From positions 930,001-994,000 of the forward strand of contig CAJQUW010002215.1 of the NCBI GenBank assembly GCA_907163375.1: 64,000 nt of DNA. The letters are read 5' to 3'. Positions 9,475-22,200 of this stretch are shown here, in pieces; the stretch's first letter is position 1; every line of letters begins with the position of its first letter. Source of the stretch: Prostheceraeus crozeri (Eukaryota; Platyhelminthes; Polycladida; Euryleptidae). The notes below the pieces were generated by a model. It saw only the letters and a list, made by a program, of their open reading frames with translations. It was not told where the DNA came from and did no database searches. Made by a program: the position numbers and the translations under genes.

Positions 9475-10010
9475 TTAGTCCAAATTGAAGGTGTTGGGTG
9501 TGACGATTAACAGCAAGCTCACATGGAATATCACATCAGAGATGTTGTTTCAAAGTGCAATCGGTGATTTTGTATCTTAAGGAAGGCAAAGCGATATACA
9601 ACAAGAAAAGATCTTATGACTACATATTATGCTTTGATTAGATCTTTGATGGAATACGCCTGTCCGATTTCCGTAGCCTTGCCAAAAATGTTGCAGAGCA
9701 ACCGAATCAACCGAATACAGAAGAGAGCACTTAAAATTATCAACTTATCACTGGTGATCAAGATGGCCAGGATGAATCATTATTTGCACAAGATCTTTGT
9801 GAGATGCGATTTGAAATAAGCAAGAGATTGTTTAAGAAGATATCAAAGAACAACGGTCACCTTCTTCATAAGTATTTACCTAAAAGGCTCCATTGCTCTT
9901 CCCACTATAGACTGCCTCTCTGTAATTATAAGAAGGTAAAATCCTCTTTCTTTCCGTTTGTGTCTTCACTCATGAACTGTGAAATGTCGAGAAAGTCTTG
10001 AATTCCACTT
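9475..10010 (+). pseudogene. LINE reverse transcriptase C-terminal fragment
   Basis: LKVLGVTINSKLTWN (9486 on), then TTYYALIRSLMEYACPI and RIQKRALKIIN, are the typical end of a Jockey/CR1-group RT domain (thumb region: LGV-LTW, Y..LIRS..EYA, IQKRA). The frame changes near 9810, and a weakly readable tail ends near 10000. The 5' part of the element is absent. Confidence 0.7.
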
Positions 10011-11878
10011 CGCTCAGCAGTAACTTACTTTCTAGTTTTTCATTCATTTGTGACTTTATGTAATTTCAAACATCTTTTTGTACGTCATACTTGAAGTTAT
10101 CATCTGTAACTATGATTTCCATTTCTGATGAAAATGTACACTACTATTATTATATATCTATGCTTTGTAATAGGATATTTGCGATTCTACTCAATCCCGG
10201 GATTTCGGAATCCATAGACTTACCGAATGACTGAGTATAGGAATAGAACAAATTTGAAGTTTACCAGTGAACGGATGTCCCGATTTTGACGAAACCTACA
10301 TATTCTGGGAGCTGATAACACCAGCAATCTTTTGAAGACAAACTTGAAAATGCTAGCATTAATACAACAAAAGTTATCAAGTTATGTGCAGCTGATCGTT
10401 AAAAACGTCGTTTACGCGGAAGTAGCTTAAAATTAGGCAAAAAAGCAAATTGAGTGAAACTGTACCAAATGCTGTCGAAATTCGAAAAAAATTATGCCTA
10501 TATCATCTGAAAGCTTAACACGAGCCTGATTCAATGGTTATAATCTTATCTGTATGGATCGGTTTACGAATTGACCAAAAATTCATACTCTTCAAGTCTG
10601 CTAACCACAATCTAATTGCTCTGCCAATTTAAAGTACTAAATAAAATATTTCACATGATATAAAGTTTATTGAAATTGAGCATCTTCAGCAGTTAAAAAA
10701 CGGATTTCTTAATTGAACAATCGCCGACATAGTCGTGTTGAATTATAGGTGTATTCACATAGGGCCTATGTCCTGCTATAAATGGATCCTTAATCAGAGG
10801 ATAAAAGATTTAAAAAGTTGACAATTTTGCACTTCTTGGTTTGCTCATGGATAAATTTGAATGAGAGCAAGATCTTTTCATGTAGGCATTATCTGAGATC
10901 TTCCCTTACTATATAACGTTATTTAAGTTGGAACCGAATTGCTACTTACCTAAGTGATGGAACTGTGATTTTTTCGGTAAGTTTAGTATATATAATCATG
11001 CAACATATTTTTGCGCTTAAAGCTTCAAGATTTTCTCTTGCTGAATTGACTGATTTTCAGTTGCTGTATGTAAGTTGACTGATGTAAGTTGCTGGCGCAG
11101 TTGCACAAGTAGGCGTAATGTGAAAGATCATAAGTGTCGTTTGAGATCGAATGAATTTTTATCGTGTACGCGAATTGTGTGTGACTTTTTCTCGTCAGAC
11201 ATGGTGGGCACTATGTTGTTTGTAGCAAAAGTTCCCCTAAAGATCCTCCTTATGTTGTATGTCTCTCGATAAGGTCGTCCTACAATGAAAATGTGCCTGG
11301 TTTATAAAGTAAAAACTAATCAGTGAACATCTTTCATCATCTTGGTTTATAACATTGACATTTAATCAATTACTTTAATAAAAAATGAAACTGAACAGAA
11401 TGATGTTGCACATTATTCTGCCAAATTGTGTATATGATTTCTCCCTTTCCTATTCCCCTGTGAAATATTTCGACAACTTGGTTGTATGCATCGTTTTTGA
11501 TTATCGAAAAATAAAATCAATTAAAATATCAAATTATCGATATTTTCAAAGAAAGTTTTGCTTTTCATAATGCTGAGGAATTTTTTTAGGAAATAGTTGA
11601 AGGTCCACTATAAATCAAATTTCACCAATGGTGCATTGTCTAAATTATCACCGATATTTGTTGATAAGATGTAATGGAAAACCATTATAACGGAATATCA
11701 TGTTATGAAAGCATGCATCGAGAGACTCATGAAATGCGATGAACACAATTTACCAGTGCGTCATATGCGAACTGTCAGAGAGGTCATAGAAATCTCACGA
11801 CAACACGCCCACTCGAACTTGATTTCGAAAATAAAATAAAAATTCAAAAATAATAACTACAAAATCTGTACACATAAA
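10011..11878. other. Non-coding stretch
   Basis: No gene found. An isolated AATCCCGGGATT word near 10195 matches the hAT subterminal motif. The part next to 11878 may be the 3' non-coding side of the LTR-type fossil, but no paired terminal repeat was found. Confidence 0.4.
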
Positions 11879-14754
11879 TCACGTATCATAGATATTATTG
11901 CCATAAAAGTCTGGACGCCTTACGCTCCGAGAGAGTCTTTGTCGCGGTTCACTGTCTGACAAGTTTTCTCGTACCTCAGCCTCAGGAACCGGACGAACAT
12001 CAGATACATGACGAGGTATTCCGTTCACCTCGATTTGACGATCAGATGGAATGTCTGTAATTCTTCCAAGGGGCCATATAGAAGTGCATCTTGCCGAACC
12101 AGGTTTCACGAACACTTTATCACCACGCTTCATGCCTCTGAGTTCTTCAGTTGATTGCTGATTGGATTCTTTGGGGCATAGGCCTACCTCAGGCAATCTC
12201 CATTCGTAATTATGGATGGCTTTACATGGCAAAGATTCAGGATTGGTTGCATCTCGAGGCGTTACGTTATACCAATATACAATCTGCAAAGGATCCTGAT
12301 TCGACCTCGCGGCCTTAGACTTGATCGTTCTGTGATGCCTTTCTATTATTGCATTGCCTTCAGGTCGGTAAGCACAGCGATACATTGGCTCCACGGACCA
12401 TTCCTTGAGCACATTTCTCATAGCCGCAGATCTGAATGAAGGTCCATTGCCCATTAAGATTTCTCGTGGAGGGCCTCGCTCACGAAATATTTGAATTATC
12501 TCCTTCAAAATCGAAGATACCGATTCATCTGGCATCCGTCTCCAAATTGCGAATCTTCCGGGGCCGCAGTCAATCAGAGTCAAATAGCACGACCGGTTAT
12601 AATGAGTGACATCAATAGCAATCCTCTGCCAATTCTGATCAACATCAAGAGCTCCCTTCTCCCACTTGACTGGTGCTGGGTCGATTGAACGGCATTGAAC
12701 ACATGCTGCCAGAACTCTAGAAACTTGATCTTTAGTAATTGACGAAGACTTCAACCTTGCCAAATATAATGTGCGATTGACGCCAAAATGATGCTGCTCA
12801 TGAATACGGCGAATAAATTCTTCCTCTGAAGCAGATAGACAGCTCACGGGAATGCTCGATTCCTGAATTCGAAGCCACTTTGAACTGACTCGAGTCAAGA
12901 CATCCGCTTTATTCTTGTTTGAATCCACCCATGTCACAGTTGCACGTATGTCATACTCCTTGCAAATGTCTCTGACCACTGATAGTCTTCTCTTCACTAA
13001 CATTTCGTTCATGCTATGAGTTCGAATAGTGTGACTGTCGAAGAGGGCTGACTTTAACCAACTCGCAACGGTTGCCGAATCAGTCACTATCTCCAATTCT
13101 TGCAAACTCCACTTTGCAGCCATGTTCAAGCCCTTCAAAACAGAATCCAGCTCTGCCATATTTATATGATTTGAATCCTCTTTTCGCAACCATGCGCCGT
13201 CCTCGACCACGTCGCCATCGATCTCAAGAGCACAAGCAACTGCAAGCGAACTCGCGTCACACCATACTTTGCCTTGGCTTGACTTCACGTTCCATACTCC
13301 TTTGACCGGATCGCAATCTTGTAGTTGAAGCATCATCTCGTGTAGTATTGTCCTTGCCTTTTGCCCAACATCATCTTCCCACAATGTTCCTTCACTAATT
13401 CGCTTGACATAGCCGCAAGCTACTCGAAGCCAGTTGGCGACTGGGTAATGCCCAACAATTTGTCCACAAATCGAAAATAATTCCCGACGAGTAAGCTTGT
13501 CATCAATTGAAGGAATCGTAGGAATGCCATTCGCACGTCTCCATACAAGTTCACCATTAATTGATTTCTCCACCTGCAGACCAAGTATTCTGGCTCCCAT
13601 GCGAAGATCTTGAGATGGTTTCACACGCAGACCGTATCGAGATAAATGCTGTTTAACCTCGTCAACGGCTACCACCTGCTCATTCACAAGAATGTCATCA
13701 AGATAATTGCTCGTACCAGTGCGTATCTTCTCTTGCATGGACAAGACCTTTTCAAGAATTCGACTCATGATCTTTGGCGCAGAATTTAACCCAAAGCCAA
13801 GACGCGTAAGATAGTAGCACTGGCCTTTATACTGTACGACTTGATGCTTCCACATCTTGTGGTCAACATACAATTGCAAATAGGCCTTTCGAAGATCAAG
13901 CAGGGACACATCCTGGCCAGTCTTTCGCCATCTTCTGATCGTATCGTCACATACAGCACTGTTACCAGTATGGCAGGACACGTATTCATTCAGCTGTTTA
14001 AAGTCGAGTACCGGACGAATTTCTGTTTATTCGTTTGACGAACCGCCATCAGAGGGAGAACGGAATGAACTTTATCCGTTTCAGGGACAGGAACTAGGAT
14101 CTCATCTTTGATCCACTCGTTGATCTCAGTCTCAAAATCACTTCGAATATCAGCATCAATCTTGTAAGAAGCAACACGGTTCGATAGTTGTGGTTAGGAA
14201 TTGGTCCAATTCCAGCGCACTATCCATCTAACGCCATCAAATCTTGGAGTAAAATCTTGATCTTCTATCCGCAATTCCTCGCTGCACTTAGCTGTCAGTC
14301 CAAACTGTACCGAACTATCAGGATACACACGCAGACCACCAAGTAACTTCACTATATCCATTCCAAGGATAACGTCGAACTCAGAAATAAGATTATCCAT
14401 CACTAAACACGAGATATTCAATGACTGTCTCTGTATCAGCAAAATAATCGAACCGATGCCACAGTTTACAATTGAACCATCCACCGCAATGACTTTGACG
14501 ATCAACTTAGTTCCTTCTTTCACGAAACGCCTGGATAGAATAGTCTGAGAGCATCCAGTGTCGACTAATGCCCGAACAAGAAGACCGCCTTCGCCACCGA
14601 TAGTCACAGAAATAACAGGGAGCGCCTCTACAGCTTTGGGGAAACTGTTGGCGCAGGCAGTTTCCCATTGGCGTTTCCCTGGTTGTTCAACGGACAGTTC
14701 CTCGCAATGTTTTATGCTTTTTTCCTTGATTGAGATCTTTTTTAGTATATCCAT
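11879..14754 (-). mobile_element. LTR-type retroelement fossil (Ty3/gypsy-like pol), partial and broken
   Basis: On the minus strand the order is aspartic protease (14754-14194, LVDTGCS and ILGMD motifs), reverse transcriptase (SLLDLRKAYLQ, YLDD), RNase H (WCDAS, DS in ELEIVTDSATV) and integrase with its zinc-binding HH..CC region and DDE core. This protease-RT-RNase H-integrase order fits the Ty3/gypsy group and not Copia. The lineage is unusual and I cannot place it more precisely. No gag and no paired LTRs were recognised. It reads as a partial, broken copy with at least one break. Its long remaining frame suggests middle age. Its protease side abuts the Penelope fragment. Confidence 0.75.
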
Positions 14755-15332
14755 TTTTTCTCAGAATGTTAAAAAATTGATTTTTAGCCTCACTGTAATA
14801 AGTTTCATCGGAGCAGTGGGCTCTGATATACTCCAAACGTGAATTAATGAAATTAGATTTTATGTGACTCTCAACAAAAGAATCCTTTTGTAGAACGATG
14901 TCCGAGTGACAACTTTTATGGTACCACTTATATTCCGCCATTTTGTTAGTGGTGAAAACAGTAATATCTAGGAAATTTAAGCCAACTTCCGATGGATTAG
15001 CTTCAACAGTAAAGTTTATTTCCGGCAATATTTGATTAAATTCTTGTTTAATCTGTCTGATAATATTTTCTTCAAATTCTATAGGCCCTATGATCACGTC
15101 ATCAATATAGCGTTTGTAAAGTTGAGGGACGAATGTCTATTTCAATATGGTGGAGGAAGATAATAGCAAATGCGGGTGCGAACCGGCATCCCATCGGCAC
15201 TCCTCTAATTTGGCGGTATATTTTATCATCATAACATATTTCATAGTTATGAAATAGCAATAGAAATATAGCAATCACTTTCAATAGCAAATGAAAGTGA
15301 TATACTGATGTTAAAATGGTCAATTTCTTCAT
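14687..15332 (-). pseudogene. Penelope-like element RT fragment
   Basis: The minus strand gives IRGVPMGCRFAPAFA (RT motif with the PMG box), then YIDDVI, LNFLDITVF and a tail HKSCHSD...IRAHCSDE...ILRKNGY. The LNFLD motif, the spaced His/Ser/Lys segment and the NGY end are typical of Penelope-like RTs and differ from LTR and LINE RTs. The copy is broken and lacks its N-terminus and GIY-YIG end. It overlaps or abuts the LTR-type fossil near 14690-14754. Confidence 0.75.
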
Positions 15333-16097
15333 AATCCTCAGTAATAATCTGTTTTTTTAAACGTGATCAACAAAGACATACGGAGCCACCAAGAAATTTG
15401 GTTCTTCTTATCAACAATGACTCTGCTCCTGAAAAACCTGATCAACCATATTATCACCGATAGTCATGTGTTTATTTATAGCGAGACTGGAGATGCACGT
15501 CGTGAAAGAAAAAAACGTTTTGTATTTTGTACATGCAAATTAGTACTATTTTGTATTTATTTCCAAATTTATACAAGATAGACGCAGCTCGAGATTTTCG
15601 GAAATATTTTGGATTTCTCCAAGACAGGCCCAGGGCTAAAAATATCACGACATGGGCCAATTTTGAGGGTCAGTCACAGACCACTTGATTGGAATGATGT
15701 GGAATGACCTAGCGATCCTTCCTCAATTCCAGTCGTGCTTATCTTCTGCTCTCATGAGTTCACTGTAATCGTGAGTCACAGTCTGAAATTTCTACATCGA
15801 TCCTTTTTTCGGTCTAGCTCTACTATTTTGTACAGTATTAAAAAAAAGCTGGAAATTATCGAATCTCTGTCTCTCTAAGCTAACAATCTCCTAGCAACCC
15901 ATGTACATAAAACATGGCATGCAAGTATTTAGAAAAATAAGGATGACTGGGTCAGACAGAACCTATCAGGTCAAGGATCATGTTTGTGCACACGCCTTAG
16001 CGTCTCAATATATATCTTTATATCTGGTTATGACTACTTTATTTTTACTTTATTTTACTTACTTTTTATTTTACTTTATTAGTTTATTTTTTCACAG
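15333..16097. promoter_or_regulatory. Probable 5' flank / 5' untranslated region of NCAPG
   Basis: The first coding exon of NCAPG follows a strong pyrimidine-rich acceptor (16030-16097), so an untranslated first exon and the promoter should lie upstream, probably here. I cannot pick the exon or start site. A CCAAT-box inverse (GATTGG) occurs near 15690, a weak hint only. No other gene is visible. Confidence 0.3.
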
Positions 16098-16210
16098 AAA
16101 TGGTGGTCCATGCATTTTCTCAAGATATACTTCTTCTCTTCAACGAATCCCAGAAGAGCAAGATTTCTCACGGACGACTTGTTAAATCTTTGTTGAAGCA
16201 TTACAGTAAG
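16098..16210 (+). CDS. NCAPG: NCAPG coding exon 1 (residues 1-37)
   Basis: The ATG at 16100 has G at -3 and G at +4 and lies two bases after the acceptor TTTTTTCACAG. It encodes MVVHAFSQDILLLF and ends LLKHYSK before donor GTAAGT at 16211, phase 0. It corresponds to the N-terminal helix of CAP-G (IKEAFRLAQ-type). The acceptor just before the ATG means a 5' untranslated exon exists upstream. Confidence 0.85.
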
Positions 16211-19200
16211 GTAAGTAAATTCAATACATACTGTCACGATTACGATTGGTGTTAGCAGAACTTGATGTTTCAAAGTATCGTGGACTATTTTGCTTGCATG
16301 TATTTGTCTAGAATTATGCCATGAATCTAATTTGTCAACATTGGAGCTTATTTACTAATTACAACTAAATTAGTAGTTGTTGTCTACACATGTGAAAGAA
16401 ACGTGTGTGGTGTTTTACACCTGTCGAGTTCAGAGCGGAGCTGGACAGGTAAATAAGTAAGTAAGTAAGTAAGATATTTATTGAAGTAATGAAAATCATC
16501 AATTTCAGCAGTGGAAGTACAAATCAATTGAGTGCGAATTAAGTATTGAACAAATCAGTCACGTTTCAGTGAGCTCTAGGTATAAGTGATGAACTAGTGT
16601 CTGATCAGTCAACGTGACAATTATTGATTCTTGATGTGATGAAAGGGATGAAGGATGAGAAATGTCGATTTGAAGTGGTAGGTAGTTGGATGAAGCGGCC
16701 AGATCGAGAGGACCTTGGTGGAATGAGGGAATGTAATACATGATCTTCACGACTTGCAGCTTTCAAAAACAGACGGGTTCCAGAAGTTAAGCGTCGAGTG
16801 CTGAGACTTTCAAATGAGTTGCAGTTGCACATATGGGAAGACGGAACTCTACAGATGAGTCGATGCGCACGGTTTTGAATTCGCGAGAGTTTTTCGCTCA
16901 GATAGGCAGGGAGATTTGGGTAGACAGCAGATGCATATTCGAGAACAGATCTCATTAAGCAGTTGTACACATTTAATAAATCTTTCTTTGATAGAAGAGG
17001 ACGTAGAACTCGCAAGGCATACATTTTTCGTGATGCAAACTTTACTACTGCATTGATATGAGAAGACCATTCAAGTCGCTCATTTAAGATGACACCAAGG
17101 AGGCTGGTTTCCCTGACACTCTCGATATTATTCAGTTCCACCGGAAGGGCAATGGAGGATTTTGGAACAAAAAGCGTCTTGCATTTTGACGGGTTTAGCT
17201 TTAGGTCTCTCCTTTCAAACCATGAGATGATGTTCGTATGTTCAGCCAGAACATTTGAGGAACCCGATCTTCCAATAGGGACTGCGACAGTATTATCATC
17301 AATGTACTTCATTACAAATGAGGACCTATCAATGCACTGTAGACTCCCTGCTACTAAGCAGTAAAATGCCGGCCCGAGCACAGATCCCTGAGGTACACCC
17401 GATGTCGAGGGGATGGCCCTACTCACGACATTTCCAATTCGGACTGATTGCCTTCTTCCTTTTAAGTAGTCTATTGTCCAGTCAATAAAACCATGTGGAA
17501 ATGGTTTGGAAAAAATGGTGGAAAAAATGTCAAATTATCGTTTTGGAGAGCGGAAAATACTAATAAGTTTCGATGCCGGCCCTTCGTCCGATGTATTTTC
17601 ATACAAACGTAACATGGAGTTGATCAGTAGAGTGGCATGGTGGAGTGACCACTTGAGTGACTAGGTAGATTGACTGCTACGTCATGCGGACACACAAAGA
17701 ATTTTTTCGTCGTTGATAATTTACGTACATAGCAATGACACGGATAATGAAGTATGTAGACACAAGAAAATTAAATACAAATAAGAAAATTACTCGAAAA
17801 AATTGAGTGAATAACTGCAAGCATGTAGGGCCGTGATGATCGTAGAAAAACAAACGAAATATATGAATTAAACTAGATACTTTAAATGGTCGGTGCAACA
17901 TACTTAAGACATGCTTTCGATCGTTAAAGACAGGGGGATTTTTATTACGAGTCCCATGTAATTGGAAAACAAACAAAGCTCCAGGTGATGACATGATTCC
18001 AACCTCATTGTATAAAAAAGCAGCTGAAATCATTGCTCAACCATTGGCTCACGTGATCAACATTTCAATTTTAAGACAGCAATACCCTCGTGCCTGGAAA
18101 CACAGCTTGATTTCTTCTATTCCGAAATCTTTCCCAGCCTCTCTTCATGAACTTCGTCCAATTTCATTGCTCCCAGCACTTTCTAAGATCTGTGAGAAGG
18201 CTGTTCTGGAATCTGGCATCTCGGCTGAACTACGAAAACATTTCGGTTATTTTCAGTTCGGTTACGTTCCTCATTCATCTACGGCTTCTGCTTTTATTTG
18301 TATTCATGACAAAGTCACAACTGCGCTGGAGGAAAGTCAGATTGCAGGTGTGCTAGTAATAGCATACGACTTCAGTAAGGCGTTTGACCTGCTGGGTCAT
18401 GATGTTATAATCAAATCCTTAACTGAGAAAGGCTTCCAAAGAAACTTCATAAGTTGGATCGAGGACTACTTATGTGCGAGAACTCAGTCGGTGAAGTTTT
18501 CCAACATAATCGGGCGTGAACGTCAAGTTTTGTCTGGGATACCACAAGGTTCGTTGGTTGGACCGTTCCTTTTTAATCTGGTGGTCAGTTATCTTTTTCC
18601 TGTAAAAAGTACAACTACGATAGTGAAATATGTTGATGACTGCACTTTTGTGATTCCTCTCTATAAGGGAGGCAGTGACTCTTACATTGTTGAACATAAA
18701 TGGTGGTGCTAATGGTCTTCGACTATGGTGCTAAATTTGAATCTGAGCAAATGCAAAATGATGTGGATACCGAAGACGATCAATCATATCTCCCCTTCTA
18801 GTCCAGAAATTGTTTCAGTAGATGACTTGAAGCTCCTAGGAGTTCACTTCTCATTGTATCTTAAATGGGATAGACACCTCGATTTCATAAATAGGTGTGC
18901 TTCACGTCGACTATTTGCCTTGCGCATTCTAGGGCCATTTCTAAGCAAAACTTTGTTAACTGAGGTGTACCATGCCCTGATACTGTCGGTGATTGAATAT
19001 TGCTCACCTTTATTCATCGGAATGATTGCGAAGAATGAAGACGTGCTGAAGAAGATTCAGCGAAGACCTCATTTTATCATCTGTGGGGATTATAGTTGCA
19101 CTTGTGAAAGTTTCCCGGATCTCAGAAACTCGTTCTCCGGACCTCCGTGAAACTGCTTTCAAACATATCTTGCAACAAAGCGCACCCCCTTAACAGTCTG

Positions 19201-22200
19201 TGTCCAACAAAGTCAACGTCCTCCGGAAAATTTATCCAACCTCCGTCTCATACTACCCGACGTAGAAACTCCTTTTTTTCCACGAACAGTTGCTATCGTG
19301 AACAAAACTTTTATTGAATAATCTGAGTTAATCTCGAATGACTTTTGTCTTTCATACGAAGATGTTATCACTTACTATTTTTGACATGTTTTCCTTTCTA
19401 CCGTGTCACCTCATTCCATGTACATCATTGATTTCCATTGCCATTGAAATATATATATTCTATTCTATGTAGGCAGTTTTACGATACATGGTGGCTTCGA
19501 AAGCGGGATTGATTTTCATGAAAACATCAAGAATTGCTATCTGGCCGTTGCCAATCTCGGCTGTGAATTCTAAATTTCGCGTTGCTGTTTATTTAAGAAA
19601 CTATGAAATTAATTTTTCTTGTTGAATCGAATACACGAGAAGGTAGATAAAGAACACCTTTGCAGGAACACTGAATAACCGCGAGAAAAATTAAGCTTGT
19701 ATGTATCATAATGATTGTGCGGAAATTATGAAGAGATACTGCGAACGACAAATTAGAAGTCACTCATTATTGATAGCCAGTGTAATCACGTGATCGAAAA
19801 AATGTTAATGGTATTTATACAACCACCTACAACCACCTTCTTGATTTTCACGAAATTTGATTTTTTAAGATCTTAGTATACTTTTGTGATCGTTTTCGCA
19901 TTTTTATCCTCCTGACCTATACTGTCATCTTTGGAAATGAAATTTAAGCATATGTCATTAATTTGAGAGCAACTCCTCAAGTGATTATTGTGGTGCTCAA
20001 TTTCTATTTGTGTATTCGAAATCAAGAATATGTGTGCCTATATGCAAGCATGTTGTTTTCATTTCTCTCCTGATTGTTACACACTTAGACAAGTTTTCTA
20101 CTTATGGGATAGTCACTATAAAGAAACGATATAGGGCTATATCATCTGAATATCGAAGACAAAATGAAGCTAATTTAGCTTAACATCTTTAACTGTGATA
20201 AACATGTCATTCCATGATTTAAAAATGAACATATTAAGAAGTTGGAAAATTTTTCAGTTATCATTGAACACAATGCTGAGAAATAAAGTCACGCTGAAAT
20301 TTTGTAATTCATCGATTTAGTTAAGGTGGAAACGAACAGTTCACCGGATGTGGACTCCTACATCCACAAAAATCAGCAATAGCCGAACATTCGCTAAATA
20401 ACGATCATCATATCGATTGGAATACTGTCGACATACTGGAGCACGATACAAATTATCATAAAAGATTGTTTTTGAAAGCGTGTCATACGGAAAGTGCTAC
20501 AGCTACTTCGAATCGCTGTGATCTGAGTGTTCTTTCTGCTTACAGTATTACTTGATTTAATTACAGCATTAATTTTCTTCTTGTGATAGTATTGTATTAC
20601 TGTAGATGTTTTAAGGTCCTTCCTGTAGATATTGTAAATAATGTACAATTCCCCCTTTATCCGATGTCTGTATATGCGTGTACAGTGTCCCTTTGTGTCA
20701 ATTGTAAATTCCATCTACCGTTTGTTGCTTCTCATTTGCTTGACAGCTAATGTTGAAATGTACTCATTTTGATCTACATCCAGTGACGATGCGATCTGTA
20801 AGGTCTCGAAATACTGGATCGCTTTGCCTTCAATAAAACGTTTATGATAGTCGAATAACATTTTCACTTATATTCATCATCCGACGTCCTAAGATGTTCT
20901 CAATTCAACTCATAATAGTGATATTGAAGTAAATGCAGAATTCGACAAATACTCTCTGGTAATTAGTAAATCCAAAGAATGAACTAACAACTTTTAGAAC
21001 TGTAACTGAACGAGTGAAAACATGAAGAAATCATTCCGCTATCAGCATTTGAGAATGCCATGGCATGATCATGCGATGTAGATCTCATTTCAAATCCTGG
21101 TATCATTCATGGCATAGTGAATATTTCACAGATGAATCATAGGTTTGATTCATACGCATGATAATACCTACAAAATTCTTCGCGGTATGCTTTCGAATTT
21201 CGAAATTGTAGCTAATACATCATCTGTTGTATCTAGATCCATATTGCATTTAATCATACTTAATTGAGTAAAGCTGACCAGTGCACATAGCACTTGTGTG
21301 AAGCATTATTAAACAATCGTAATGATACACTCATTTTGTTTTAGCACTCAAAAGTGTTATTTTCATGTTTCCTTGATTGCAGGCGAAATTTGAGAGCTTT
21401 TGGCCTCGCTTCCGAACAGTTATACAAGTGACGTGTCGTGAATGTGATCGATCTCCACCGATGGAACGTCTGATTGCGTTCATCGTTAAATTTGCCCTTG
21501 AGGCCAATGTAACAGAATTAAAGAGGCGCTCTATAACACCGGATGAGGATGGATTTGGGAAACTTCTGGCTGCCATGTTTAAATTCTGCCTGCAGTGGCA
21601 CAGCGCGTCCGGTCCAGGAGCTAGGCTTCGTTGTGTGCAAATTATTTCACAACTATTGGAAGGAATGGGTGCCGATGCTATGCTGTCGGAAACCATGTTT
21701 GTTGATGTTCAAGAAATGTTGCTGAAGCGGATTTGGGATACAAAACCCGTGATAAGAGCTGAATCGACTCGCGCATTATCTAGATTGCAAGATCCTACTG
21801 ATCGTGACTGCCCCGTGGTAACTGCTTTCTTATACTTGTTGAGGCACGATGCCAATCCAGATGTAAGAAAAGCTGCCATACAATCAATTGCTATTACCAC
21901 GAGAAGTTTGCCTGAAATATTGTCCCGGTCCCGCGATGTTTCAGATGTAGTGCGGCGGACAGTCTTCGATACGATCGTTGATAAGGTAAGCACCAAATAT
22001 CAATATCTTTCGATACAGTTGAACAAGTGTACGAGAGTGTACATCAGCGAATGTTGACGATGAATGGATTGTAGTCGACACCAATAAATTTGTCGTTCAA
22101 ATTTCATTTGTCCAGATATTAATCTCTGTTGTTAATACATTTGCTTATCTGCAGAATAATTGAGGCTGTTTTGAAATCAACTGAAAAGAGAAGAATCGAG

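Noticed and set aside
15685-15700. CCAAT-box inverse as NCAPG promoter element
   Set aside because: A six-base word is expected by chance, and the transcription start is unknown.
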